From NCBI RefSeq assembly GCF_029027405.1, contig NZ_CP093396.1:1-64000 (forward strand): a stretch of 64,000 nt of DNA, read 5' to 3'. Source of the DNA: Sulfurimonas sp. Lineage in GTDB: Bacteria; Campylobacterota; Campylobacteria; Campylobacterales; Sulfurimonadaceae. A program made the position numbers and the translations under genes. The notes under the pieces were generated by a model. That model was not told the DNA's origin. It searched no databases and saw only the letters and a program-made list of their open reading frames with translations. This document shows, in pieces, positions 1-8,890 of the stretch (within the stretch, counting starts at the first letter, position 1; the number at the start of each line of letters is the position of its first letter).

Positions 1-5
1 AAAAA

Positions 6-172
6 ACAAATATATATGAAGGCACTCACTTTCGAGTGTTATATTTATTTTATATATCTATGAAGAGTATGGCGCCTCCTATGACATGCTGATATATAAA
101 AACACAGTAAACCTAAGATGAATTTTCAGTTAAACTCTTTGCTAAAAATTAGCAAAGAGTTTAAACTTTATT
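6..172. repeat. Downstream block of the tandem receptor duplication, copy A
   Basis: This stretch downstream of the first receptor gene recurs, apparently without change, at 2447-2613 downstream of the second. It contains a short hairpin (CACTC/GAGTG) and the strong terminator hairpin described separately. It marks one edge of a roughly 2.44-kb tandem duplication that carries a whole receptor gene with its 3' region. No coding sequence is visible in it. Confidence 0.85.
130..164 (-). terminator. Hairpin terminator after receptor 1
   Basis: A perfect 16-bp stem (130-145 with 149-164) with a 3-nt loop starts about 9 nt past the receptor stop codon. On the minus strand it is followed by only a weak U-tract, so it could also act as an mRNA-stabilising 3' hairpin. 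Confidence 0.6.
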
Positions 173-2368
173 TTAGAAACGACCTCTGATACCAGTAAAA
201 TAATATCTTCCAACATTTGAACCTAGTACATCTTCAACCGTAGCATCTCCTACATTGTTAATTCCGCCGTAAAATTCAAAACTTTTATTTACCTTGTATC
301 CAATAGTCAAATCAACTATATTAATTACATCTGTTGTGGCATCTGGATTGGTCGTTTGAGTAGGAGCTCCTCTATTTATGACCTCAGTGTAGTGTTGTTG
401 ACCTATATATTTACCCACAATACCAAGATTAAGTGCTTTTGTTGCTTGGTAGTCAAAGCTAAGCATTAAAGTTCTATCTGGGTTAAATTCTAAATCTTTT
501 TTAGTATCTTCATTTTCTGTTTTAAGTTCACTCCAAAAGAATTTTGAATTTAAATTATCTAATATCTGATAGCCAAAAGACAGCTCAAGCCCTTTTGTGT
601 TTGCATCTGATACATTTTCAAAGGTTGTTATAGCGCCGTTTTGAACTTGCTCTATTTTATTTTTAATTTGATTATAAAAAACGACTAAATCATAACTTAG
701 TTTAGAATTGCGTCCACCAAGTCCTAGTTCAAAAGCATTCGTAGCTTCTGGTTTTAAATCATATCCAACTACATCAGCACCTCGTTGAGAACCGTTTGGT
801 GTGTTCATATTTATATACATCTCTCTGATGTCTGGTGTACGAAAACCTTGTGCAAAATTTGCTCTTACTTTTGCTAGTTTATCAAAAGCATAGATTCCGC
901 CAACACGAGCTGTAGGTCTGTTCTCGGCATTACTGATATCTTCGTATCTAGCACCAAAGATAGTGTTAAATTTATCTGTGACTTCGAATTCATCTTGAAT
1001 ATAGACGGATGAATAGTTAACTTTTTTCTCAGTAGTGCTTACATTATTGTTAAAAACAGAAGATTTTCTTTTTTCATTTCTATACTCTGCTCCACCAGTT
1101 AGAAGATGTGATGCACTTGCTAAGTATGTCGCAGAAGCTTCATAAACAGTAATATCAACATCAGCATTCATAGCGGGATTTGTAGAAGCATCCTCATCTG
1201 CATAGTTAAAATTAGCAAAATATTCAAGGGTTGTTGCATTTCTTTTTTTATAAGCAGAAGCATCCTCATTGGCATAGTTATAATCAGCCCAATATTTAAG
1301 GGTTGTTGTGTTTCTTTTTTTATAACTAGAGTTATAAATACGAGCTTTTACGCTTAAATCATCCGTTGGAGTATATACAACATCAACACTTAAATCAAGA
1401 CGATTATTTTCATCATGTGAGTTAACTGGAGCATTCCAAGTTGGAATATTTTTACCTGCATTTGATCCTGCTGCAAATTTAAAGTTTGACGGATGAAGAT
1501 AACCTATATAAACACCATCTCTTTCTTCCTTAAAGTAGTTTACATCTACTCTAGCTGTAAAAGTAGAAGTGAAATCATAGGAAAGGCTTGTACCTAAAGT
1601 ATAGATACTGCTCTCTTCTCTATAAGTTGTATCAACACCATAGCTGTCCTTAATACTTGTCATATCAGGTACAAGACCAGGAATAGGTGTTTGAGATGGT
1701 TTTTTTCCCATATGAACCCAAGTATCTGCTGTTTCTGTTTGGGAGTAGGGTTTTGTAGTCGTTAAGCCTGCATAAACACTGTAACCAAAACCATCACTTT
1801 TACCTTGGATGCTAAGAGATAGATTTATATTTTGTGCATCGCCATCTTGGTTCGCACCATATCTAGCCCCTACATCTATTTTTGTCTCTTTTGTTGGTCT
1901 TTTTGTGATGATATTAATAACACCACCTACAGCATCTGCGCCATAAAGTGAACTCATAGGTCCTTTTACAATCTCAATTCTCTCAATTATAGATGCTGGA
2001 ATACGCTCTAAATCATAAGGATTTTTAACTTCTCCAGCTAATCTTCTGCCATCAAGTAAAAATAGTGTTCCATTTGCGCCCATACCACGAATAGAAACAG
2101 AAGACTTGCTCTTTGATCTTGAACTTGGAAAAGTTCCATATTGCATAGTTAGTCCTGGAGTCATTTCTAAAATATCTTTTAGACTAGCCGCCCCCATTTT
2201 CTCTATCTCTTCTTGTGTAACAACTTCAACAGTAGCTGCCACCCCATCTATGCTCTTTTGGGTTTTTGTTGCTATACTTACCACCTCTATAGCTTTCATA
2301 TTTTCCGCTGCACTAGCAGAATAGCTCATTAGCAATGCTAATGATGCACTAATTGTAATTTTCTTCAT
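173..2368 (-). CDS. TonB-dependent outer-membrane receptor (duplicate 1)
   Basis: A 731-residue outer-membrane gated-barrel receptor that would import an iron chelate or tetrapyrrole using TonB energy. A signal peptide ending near SASA is followed by a short TonB-box-like segment (IEVVSI), a plug domain (residues about 45-155, with the IRGMGANGTLFLLDGRR and VKGPMSSLYGADAVGGVINI-type motifs) and a 22-strand barrel ending in F. A GGGAGGG-rich ribosome site precedes the ATG. It is about 90% alike to the receptor at 2614-4734 by eye and lies in tandem with it. It differs mainly by a 24-residue internal tandem duplication in the barrel. Substrate unknown; the neighbouring CobN/HmuS-like gene and Fur-like sites suggest haem or another iron compound. 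Confidence 0.95.
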   Translation of the reverse strand: MKKITISASLALLMSYSASAAENMKAIEVVSIATKTQKSIDGVAATVEVVTQEEIEKMGAASLKDILEMTPGLTMQYGTFPSSRSKSKSSVSIRGMGANGTLFLLDGRRLAGEVKNPYDLERIPASIIERIEIVKGPMSSLYGADAVGGVINIITKRPTKETKIDVGARYGANQDGDAQNINLSLSIQGKSDGFGYSVYAGLTTTKPYSQTETADTWVHMGKKPSQTPIPGLVPDMTSIKDSYGVDTTYREESSIYTLGTSLSYDFTSTFTARVDVNYFKEERDGVYIGYLHPSNFKFAAGSNAGKNIPTWNAPVNSHDENNRLDLSVDVVYTPTDDLSVKARIYNSSYKKRNTTTLKYWADYNYANEDASAYKKRNATTLEYFANFNYADEDASTNPAMNADVDITVYEASATYLASASHLLTGGAEYRNEKRKSSVFNNNVSTTEKKVNYSSVYIQDEFEVTDKFNTIFGARYEDISNAENRPTARVGGIYAFDKLAKVRANFAQGFRTPDIREMYINMNTPNGSQRGADVVGYDLKPEATNAFELGLGGRNSKLSYDLVVFYNQIKNKIEQVQNGAITTFENVSDANTKGLELSFGYQILDNLNSKFFWSELKTENEDTKKDLEFNPDRTLMLSFDYQATKALNLGIVGKYIGQQHYTEVINRGAPTQTTNPDATTDVINIVDLTIGYKVNKSFEFYGGINNVGDATVEDVLGSNVGRYYFTGIRGRF
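1184..1327. repeat. 72-bp in-frame tandem repeat inside receptor 1
   Basis: Two adjacent 72-bp units (1184-1255 and 1256-1327) encode two diverged copies of a 24-residue segment beginning YKKRN and ending EDAS. Receptor 2 has only one copy. The units have already diverged, so the duplication is not a recent assembly artefact. Confidence 0.85.
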
Positions 2369-2446
2369 TTTCCCTCCCTTTTTTTTATTCAGTTAATATT
2401 AAAATTGTAGGATATCTTAACTTAATTAATAGTCGGAATCAAAAAC

Positions 2447-2613
2447 ACAAATATATATGAAGGCACTCACTTTCGAGTGTTATATTTATTTTATATATCT
2501 ATGAAGAGTATGGCGCCTCCTATGACATGCTGATATATAAAAACACAGTAAACCTAAGATGAATTTTCAGTTAAACTCTTTGCTAAAAATTAGCAAAGAG
2601 TTTAAACTTTATT
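2447..2613. repeat. Downstream block of the tandem receptor duplication, copy B
   Basis: Same sequence as 6-172, lying between the two receptor genes. It includes the terminator of receptor 2 and shows that the duplicated unit was a complete gene with its 3' flank. The 2369-2446 part of the gap holds the promoter region of receptor 1, which resembles the start of the receptor 2 promoter. Confidence 0.85.
2571..2605 (-). terminator. Hairpin terminator after receptor 2
   Basis: Same 16-bp perfect stem and 3-nt loop as at 130-164, about 9 nt past the stop codon of receptor 2. Confidence 0.6.
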
Positions 2614-4734
2614 TTAGAAACGACCTCTGATACCAGTAAAATAATATCTTCCAACATTTGAACCTAGTACATCTTCAACCGTAGCATCTCCTACATTGTT
2701 AATTCCGCCGTAAAATTCAAAACTTTTATTTACCTTGTAGCCAATAGTCAAATCAACTATATTAATTGCATCTGTTGTGGCATCTGGATTGGCCGTTTGA
2801 GTAGGAGCTCCTCTATTTATGACCTCAGTGTAGTGTTGTTGTCCTATATATTTACCCACAATACCAAGATTAAGTGCTTTTGTTGCTTGGTAATCAAAGC
2901 TAAGCATTAAGCTTCTTTCTGGATTAAATTCTAAATCTTTTTTTGTATCTTCATTTTCTGTTTTAAGTTCACTCCAAAAGAATTTTGAATTTAAATTATC
3001 TAATATCTTATAGCCAAAAGACAGCTCAAGTCCTTTTGTGTTTGCATCTGATACATTTTCAAAGGTTGTTATAGCGCCGTTTTGAACTTGCTCTATTTTA
3101 TTTTTAATTTGATTATAAAAAACGACTAAATCATAACTTAGTTTAGAATTGCGTCCACCAAGTCCTAGCTCAAAAGCGTTCGTAGCTTCTGGTTTTAAAT
3201 CATAGCCAACTACATCAGCACCTCGTTGAGGACCATTTGGTGTGTTCATATTTATATACATCTCTCTGATGTCTGGTGTACGAAAACCTTGTGCAAAATT
3301 TGCTCTTACTTTTGCTAGTTTATCAAAAGCATAGATTCCTCCAACACGAGCAGTAGGTCTGTTTTGGGCATTACTGATATCTTCATATCTTGCACCAAGA
3401 ATAGTGTTGAACTTGTCTGTGACTTCCCATTCATCTTGAAGATAAACTGATGAATAATTAACTTTTTTCTCGCTTATTCCTACATTATTTGTAAATACAG
3501 AAGATTTTCTTTTCTCATTTCTATATTCGACACCACCTGTAAGTAGATGAGACTCAGTAGCTGCGTATGTAGCGGAAGCTTCATAAACAGTAATATCAAC
3601 ATCAGCATTCATTGCGGCATTTGCAGAAGCATCCTCGTTGGCATAGTTATAATCAGCCCAATATTTCAGGGTTGTTGTATTTCTTTTCTTATAATTAGAA
3701 TTATAAATACGAGTTTTGATGCTTAAATCATCAGTTGGAGCATAAACAATATCAACACTTAAATCAAGACGGTTGTTTTCATCATGTGAGTTGACCGGAG
3801 CATTCCAAGTTGGAATATTTTTACCTGCATTCGGTCCCCCTGCAAATTTAAAATTTGATGGATGAACATAACCTATATAAACTCCATCTCTTTCTTCCTT
3901 AAAGTAGTTTACATCTACTCTAGCTGTAAAAGTAGAAGTAAAATCATAGGAGAGGCTTGTACCTAAAGTATAGATTGTACTCTCTTCTCTATAGGTTGTA
4001 TCAACACCATAGCTGTCCTTAATACTTGTCATATCAGGCAGAATAGCAAAAGGTGTTTGAGATGGTTTTCTTCCCATAGGAACCCAAGTATCAGCCACTT
4101 CTGTTTGAGTGTATGGGTCAGTAGTTGTTAAACCTGCATACGCACTATATCCAAAAGCTTTTTCTTTACCTTGGATGCTAAGAGATAGATTTATATTTTG
4201 TGCATCACTATCTTTGTTCATGCCATATCTAGCTCCTACATCAATTTTCATTTCATTAGTTGGTCTTTTTGTAATGATATTGATAACACCACCAACTGCA
4301 TCTGCACCATAAAGTGAACTCATTGGCCCCTTTACAATTTCAATTCTTTGAACTATAGATGCTGGAATACGCTCTAAATCATAAGGATTTTTTACCTCTC
4401 CAGAAAGTCTTCTACCATCAAGTAAAAATAGTGTTCCATTTGCACCCATACCACGAATAGAGATAGAAGACTTGCTTTTGGAACTTGAACTTGGAAAAGT
4501 CCCATATTGCATAGTTAACCCTGGAGTCATTTCTAAAATATCTTTTAGACTAGCCGCTCCCATCTTTTCTATCTCTTTTTGTGTAACAACTTCAACAGTA
4601 GCTGCTACCCCATCTATGCTTTTTTGAGTCTTAGTCGCTATACTCACAACCTCAATAGCATTCATATTTTCCGCGGCACTAGCAGAATAGCTCATTAGCA
4701 ATGCTAATGATGCGCTAATTGTTATTTTCTTCAT
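2614..4734 (-). CDS. TonB-dependent outer-membrane receptor (duplicate 2)
   Basis: A 706-residue receptor paralogous to the 731-residue copy immediately downstream. The domain order is the same: signal peptide, IEVVSI TonB-box-like segment, plug domain with a conserved DGRR loop, and a C-terminal barrel ending GRF. It has a single copy of the barrel segment that is doubled in receptor 1, so it probably keeps the ancestral length. The region upstream (4741-4877) is shared divergently with the RND gene and is rich in GATAAT-like hexamers, which suggests iron control. Differences between the copies cluster in surface-loop segments, for example around SQTPFAILPD versus SQTPIPGLVPD. Ligand not predictable from sequence. 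Confidence 0.95.
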   Translation of the reverse strand: MKKITISASLALLMSYSASAAENMNAIEVVSIATKTQKSIDGVAATVEVVTQKEIEKMGAASLKDILEMTPGLTMQYGTFPSSSSKSKSSISIRGMGANGTLFLLDGRRLSGEVKNPYDLERIPASIVQRIEIVKGPMSSLYGADAVGGVINIITKRPTNEMKIDVGARYGMNKDSDAQNINLSLSIQGKEKAFGYSAYAGLTTTDPYTQTEVADTWVPMGRKPSQTPFAILPDMTSIKDSYGVDTTYREESTIYTLGTSLSYDFTSTFTARVDVNYFKEERDGVYIGYVHPSNFKFAGGPNAGKNIPTWNAPVNSHDENNRLDLSVDIVYAPTDDLSIKTRIYNSNYKKRNTTTLKYWADYNYANEDASANAAMNADVDITVYEASATYAATESHLLTGGVEYRNEKRKSSVFTNNVGISEKKVNYSSVYLQDEWEVTDKFNTILGARYEDISNAQNRPTARVGGIYAFDKLAKVRANFAQGFRTPDIREMYINMNTPNGPQRGADVVGYDLKPEATNAFELGLGGRNSKLSYDLVVFYNQIKNKIEQVQNGAITTFENVSDANTKGLELSFGYKILDNLNSKFFWSELKTENEDTKKDLEFNPERSLMLSFDYQATKALNLGIVGKYIGQQHYTEVINRGAPTQTANPDATTDAINIVDLTIGYKVNKSFEFYGGINNVGDATVEDVLGSNVGRYYFTGIRGRF

Positions 4735-4740
4735 TTTTTC

Positions 4741-4877
4741 CCTTTAATAAGTTAATATTAATATTGATAACCAAAATTAATAATTATTAAAATTGTAGGT
4801 TATTTTAACTTAATCAATAGTTAAAATGATATTAATTATTAATATTATTAAAAGCTATATTTTTATATTATTTCAAA
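4741..4877. promoter_or_regulatory. Divergent promoter region with Fur-box-like repeats
   Basis: This intergenic region between the receptor 2 start and the RND start is almost entirely A/T and contains several GATAAT/ATTATT-type hexamers, for example around 4768-4790 and 4827-4850. Arrays of such hexamers are what Fur binds in known Fur boxes. No single perfect 19-bp palindrome is present, so this is a weaker call than the sites at 7977 and 14621. Confidence 0.5.
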
Positions 4878-7800
4878 ATGATAAAAAAATTCATAAGTAT
4901 TAGTATTGAAAATAAGTCTCTAAATCATATACTTTTCATATTTTTACTATTGCTTGCATTTATTTCTTATAATAAGATTCCAAAAGAAATGTTTCCACCA
5001 AATACACTCGATATGATAAGTGTAAAAGGACATTACAGTGGTGCAAACAGCACAATACTAGATAAACTAATTGTTCAAGATATCGAAAGTATTCTACAAA
5101 ATAATCAAAATTTAACTGATATACAAACTATTATTACAAATGGTACATTTCATATAAATGCCGAGATAAAAGATAAAGCTTCAAAACAACAAATAGTCAA
5201 TAATATAAAAAACTCTATTGAAAATTTAAAACAAGATTTGCCAAAAGACATGGATATACCAACTGTTGATATCTTGGAAAGTTATTTTCCTCTTATCAAT
5301 ATATCTATATCTTCTAACACAAATAAGGAGTATATTGAAGTTGCAAAAGATTTAACTGAAGATATAAAAAAATTAAAAAATCTCTATAGTGTGACTCTTG
5401 ATGGAGATTATAGCTCTTTACTTGTTATTTCATTAAATCAACAAAAACTCATTGCTTATGGTATATCAAATGAGAAAGCCTACAATGCTCTCATGGGTTT
5501 ATACTCTCTGTATCCCATAGGTTCTATTAGTTCTAAAAAACAGAAATACTATGTTGAAAGTAAAAATGATAATATAGATATAAATACGCTTCTTGAGTCT
5601 GAAATAAAAATAGATGATAAATTGATATATGTAAAAAATATTGCAGATATAAAGTATGACTATGAAAACAGAGATGTTATAACTCGTACAGATGCCGCCC
5701 GTAGTGTAATAATCAATATAAAAAAAGCAAAACTTGGTGATAGTATAGAACTCTCTAAAAAAATTACAAAAATTATCACTACATATCAAGATAACTATCA
5801 AGATATTGATTTTAAAGTTTTAAGTGACAGCTCTTTTTGGATAAAAACAAGACTCAATACAATTGGCTCAAATATTATAATTGGTTTAATTTTACTCTTT
5901 TTTTCCATCTGGTTTTTTATCTCTTTAAAGATTGCTATTGTTGTTATACTTGGAATTCCTGTAAGTTTTGCTTTTGGATTGATAGGTTTAGATTTTTTTG
6001 GAGGATCTTTAAATACTCTTTCTATGATAGGAGTTTTATTAAGTCTTGGGATACTTGTAGATGAAGCAATTGTTGTGAGTGAAAATATTCATCGTCACTC
6101 CAACATGGGCAAAAGTATTAAACAAGCTTGTATAGATGGAACTAATGAGATGATGCCAATTCTCTTTGCATCTATGCTTACAACCATCATAGCTTTTTTA
6201 CCTCTAGCAATGCTTTCTGGAGGACTTGGAGTTTTTATAAAAATAATTCCTTTGATTGTAATTATTTTAGTGATTAGCTCATTTGTTGAGAGTTTTATAT
6301 TTTTACCACTGCACTATAAGGAGTTGTCGTTTAAGTTCTTAAATGATAGAAGTGGCGGAATCAGGGAAAGAATGTGGAATAAGTTAAGTGTATTTTATAT
6401 GAATTCACTATCTTTTTTCATAAAAAGACGATATATATGGGGTTTTGCTATTGTCTTTTTTACTCTTTTTGCAACATATAATTTGGCAAAGTCAAGTGTA
6501 TTTCAACTATTCCCAGAGTTTGATGCTATGACTATAAATCTAATTGGTAAAGTTAAAAATGGTGCTATCAACTATACACTTCAAGAAACAAAAGAATTGG
6601 AAAAGATTTTAATCAAAGAGTTGGATTCAGAAAATGTAGCTTCAATTTCTACGATAATAGGCATGAATAGTGATGGTCGTTCCATGCATGAAAAAGGTAA
6701 TAATCTTTTTACATTAACAATCAATCTAAAACAAAAAAAACATGAAGATTTTTTTAATAGAGTTATAAATCCAATATTCGCACCATATAAAGAGCCAGAA
6801 AACTCCAATAGAACAAGAATTCTTTATGCAAAAGAGATTCAACACAAGATAGAATCTTTAATACAAAAACATAATCTTAAAGAGAATTTTTTGGAGTTTA
6901 GTATAAATATACCTCAAACAGGTGTTGTAAAAAATGATGTGGAGATATCTCTTTCACATAAAGATAATATAAAGATTAAGAACTCCTTGGAGAGTTTGCA
7001 AGAAGCTATAAAAAAGATACAAGGCGTTCATAGTATTAAAGATGATATGAAATATGATGAGTTAAAAGCAGAAATTACATTAAATACATTTGGAAATAGT
7101 CTTGGATTTACCCAAAAAATAATTATTTCAAAAGTGAGAAACTTTATCTCGATGCAAAAACTCTCAAAAATTGTAGATACAAATGCTGAGCTTATAGAGC
7201 TAAGAGTAGATTTCTCAAATCATGATAATTTATACTCGCTTTATAATTTATCTTTAGAGGTACCAAATCAAAGCTACAATGTGTGTTTAAAAGATATAGC
7301 AATAGTAAGTTTTTCTAAAGATATTACTACAATAAAAAAAGATGATTTACAAAAGATATTTACACTGAGTGCTAGTTTTGATAAAGATAAAATCTCTTCT
7401 AGAGTTTTTTATCAAAAGCTCAAACCGACAATTCAAATGATTAAAAAAAGTGGAGTAGAAGTTTTTATAAAAGGAGAACAAAAAACTAATAATCAAATAA
7501 AAAAAGATATTTTTGTATCTTTATTATTCGCTTTATTTGGAATTTTAATTATTTTAACATGGTTATTTTCTTCACTTGGACTCTCTTTCTTCGCCCTGAG
7601 TGTTATACCGCTTTCTATTTTAGGTGTGCTTATAGGTCACAAAATTATGGGTATGGATATCTCTTTCTCATCTTTACTTGGATTTGTTGGACTCATAGGT
7701 ATTGTAATTAACGACACCCTTATAATGCTAAGTATGATTAAAAAATCAAAAAATACAGATGAATTACTACAAAATGCTTCCCTGCGAGTAAGACCAATAC

Positions 7801-7982
7801 TCCTTACTTCTATTACTACAATAGTTGGATTAAGCACATTAATATTCTTTGCATCTGGAGAATCTCTATTGATGCAACCTTTAGCAGTTAGTATTGGCTT
7901 TGGACTTATCTACGCAACTATAATTAATTTATATTATCTACCTATTCTATACAGTTTTAAAAACAGATACAACAACCGATAA
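4878..7982 (+). CDS. RND-superfamily efflux permease without an adjacent adaptor or outer-membrane partner
   Basis: A 1034-residue inner-membrane transporter of the AcrB/HAE type. It has one N-terminal membrane helix, a large periplasmic domain (about 35-330), helices 2-6 (about 335-480), a second periplasmic domain and C-terminal helices. The TM4 proton-relay motif reads LVDEAIVV (Asp395-Glu396), where AcrB has Asp-Asp. In the TM10 region the sequence is VINDTLIM, without the Lys found in AcrB. The usual membrane-fusion protein and outer-membrane channel genes are absent on both sides. It is divergent from the iron-linked receptor pair and ends on a Fur-box-like palindrome. A role in exporting a metallophore or a toxic tetrapyrrole is only a guess. 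Confidence 0.9.
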   Translation: MIKKFISISIENKSLNHILFIFLLLLAFISYNKIPKEMFPPNTLDMISVKGHYSGANSTILDKLIVQDIESILQNNQNLTDIQTIITNGTFHINAEIKDKASKQQIVNNIKNSIENLKQDLPKDMDIPTVDILESYFPLINISISSNTNKEYIEVAKDLTEDIKKLKNLYSVTLDGDYSSLLVISLNQQKLIAYGISNEKAYNALMGLYSLYPIGSISSKKQKYYVESKNDNIDINTLLESEIKIDDKLIYVKNIADIKYDYENRDVITRTDAARSVIINIKKAKLGDSIELSKKITKIITTYQDNYQDIDFKVLSDSSFWIKTRLNTIGSNIIIGLILLFFSIWFFISLKIAIVVILGIPVSFAFGLIGLDFFGGSLNTLSMIGVLLSLGILVDEAIVVSENIHRHSNMGKSIKQACIDGTNEMMPILFASMLTTIIAFLPLAMLSGGLGVFIKIIPLIVIILVISSFVESFIFLPLHYKELSFKFLNDRSGGIRERMWNKLSVFYMNSLSFFIKRRYIWGFAIVFFTLFATYNLAKSSVFQLFPEFDAMTINLIGKVKNGAINYTLQETKELEKILIKELDSENVASISTIIGMNSDGRSMHEKGNNLFTLTINLKQKKHEDFFNRVINPIFAPYKEPENSNRTRILYAKEIQHKIESLIQKHNLKENFLEFSINIPQTGVVKNDVEISLSHKDNIKIKNSLESLQEAIKKIQGVHSIKDDMKYDELKAEITLNTFGNSLGFTQKIIISKVRNFISMQKLSKIVDTNAELIELRVDFSNHDNLYSLYNLSLEVPNQSYNVCLKDIAIVSFSKDITTIKKDDLQKIFTLSASFDKDKISSRVFYQKLKPTIQMIKKSGVEVFIKGEQKTNNQIKKDIFVSLLFALFGILIILTWLFSSLGLSFFALSVIPLSILGVLIGHKIMGMDISFSSLLGFVGLIGIVINDTLIMLSMIKKSKNTDELLQNASLRVRPILLTSITTIVGLSTLIFFASGESLLMQPLAVSIGFGLIYATIINLYYLPILYSFKNRYNNR

Positions 7983-7991
7983 TCGTTATCA
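7977..7991. promoter_or_regulatory. Fur box overlapping the RND stop codon
   Basis: CGATAATCGTTATCA fits the 7-1-7 Fur consensus (TGATAAT-N-ATTATCA) with two mismatches. It lies about 85 bp before the ExbB-like gene and overlaps the RND stop codon. Confidence 0.7.
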
Positions 7992-8029
7992 ATTTAATAG
8001 TGAATTAATTAATTAAAAGCTATTATATC

Positions 8030-8050
8030 GATAATAATAGTTATTATTAA
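8030..8050. promoter_or_regulatory. Second Fur-box-like site before the ExbB/CobN operon
   Basis: An inverted ATAATAA/TTATTAT element lies 26-46 bp before the start at 8076, so it probably covers the promoter. Together with the site at 7977 it suggests repression by Fur in iron-replete cells. Confidence 0.55.
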
Positions 8051-8075
8051 TATAACTTTAATAAAAGGGAATCAA

Positions 8076-8564
8076 ATGATTGATACTACAATGTACACAG
8101 TTTCACAACTGTTCTTAACTCCAACACTAGTTTTAATATTACTAATGTTTGTTTATTCGTTTATAGCCTTAGGCTCATTTATTTATGAGGGTATATCTCG
8201 TAGAAAAAATATTATGCAGTTAAATACAAATGGGGCATATCCTATTATACGACACTATAGCATTGACAAGCAGATAAGTATGGAAAAGTTAGAACTTTTT
8301 GCATTTAAAAAACTAGAAAATGTACGTAATGTTTCAAGAATCGCTCCAATGATGGGTCTTATCGCAACTCTTATTCCTCTTGGACCTGCACTTAAAGCTT
8401 TAACAGATGGAAATATTCAAGGTATGAGTGATGGATTGATTTTAGCTTTTTCTGGAGTAACGCTAGGGCTGATTGCAGCTTCACTTACTTACTGGATAGG
8501 CAATATTAAAAAGAGATGGTACGCTGATGAGTTGCATATCATTGAAGTTGCAAAGGCATCTTAA
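8076..8564 (+). CDS. MotA/TolQ/ExbB-family proton channel paired with the CobN-like protein
   Basis: A 162-residue inner-membrane protein with three predicted helices (about 12-36, 108-128 and 128-150). The segment from APMMGLIATLIPLG through the last helix (SGVTLGLIAASLTYW) is the MotA/TolQ/ExbB signature. ExbB-family proteins form a pentameric stator through which protons drive an ExbD-type partner. This gene is separate from the canonical exbB at 13701. It overlaps the DUF2149 gene by one base (TAATG), and that gene overlaps the CobN-like gene, so the three are translationally coupled. The same trio (channel, DUF2149, CobN-like) is known from Bacteroidetes hmu loci. Its role as a motor for the CobN-like protein is inferred from that context. 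Confidence 0.85.
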   Translation: MIDTTMYTVSQLFLTPTLVLILLMFVYSFIALGSFIYEGISRRKNIMQLNTNGAYPIIRHYSIDKQISMEKLELFAFKKLENVRNVSRIAPMMGLIATLIPLGPALKALTDGNIQGMSDGLILAFSGVTLGLIAASLTYWIGNIKKRWYADELHIIEVAKAS

Positions 8565-8890
8565 TGGCAGTTAGATTATTAAACGAGGATGATGACAACA
8601 ATCCAATGAATTCTGTCATAAACTTGATAGATATATTTTTAGTTGTTATTGCCGCTTTGCTTATTATCATATCTCAAAACCCACTGAATCCATTTAGTAG
8701 TGATGATGTAACAGTTATAAAAAATGCAGGAAAGAAAAATATGGAAATTATGGTAAAAAAAGGTAAAGAGATAAAAACCTTTAAATCTAAAGGAAATATT
8801 GGCGAAGGTAATGGAAAGAAAGCTGGTATTTCATACAAGATGGAAGATGGCTCATTTGTGTATGTTCCAGAGAAGGATATGAAGATATGA
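8564..8890 (+). CDS. DUF2149 protein, ExbD-like partner
   Basis: A 108-residue protein with one N-terminal membrane helix (about 20-40) and a small C-terminal domain, probably periplasmic. The helix begins NLIDIFLVV. Asp23 sits where ExbD/TolR proteins carry their proton-binding aspartate (compare PMVDIIFILL in the exbD at 14155), so it looks like an ExbD analogue with a much shorter periplasmic part. It overlaps both neighbours (TAATG upstream, ATGA downstream). DUF2149 proteins are typically found beside CobN-like genes; direct functional data are not known to me. Confidence 0.75.
   Translation: MAVRLLNEDDDNNPMNSVINLIDIFLVVIAALLIIISQNPLNPFSSDDVTVIKNAGKKNMEIMVKKGKEIKTFKSKGNIGEGNGKKAGISYKMEDGSFVYVPEKDMKI

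Noticed and set aside
6-130. Riboswitch upstream of an iron or cobalamin gene
   Set aside because: The block lies downstream of the receptors on their strand and lacks cobalamin-riboswitch boxes; it is a duplicated 3' flank.
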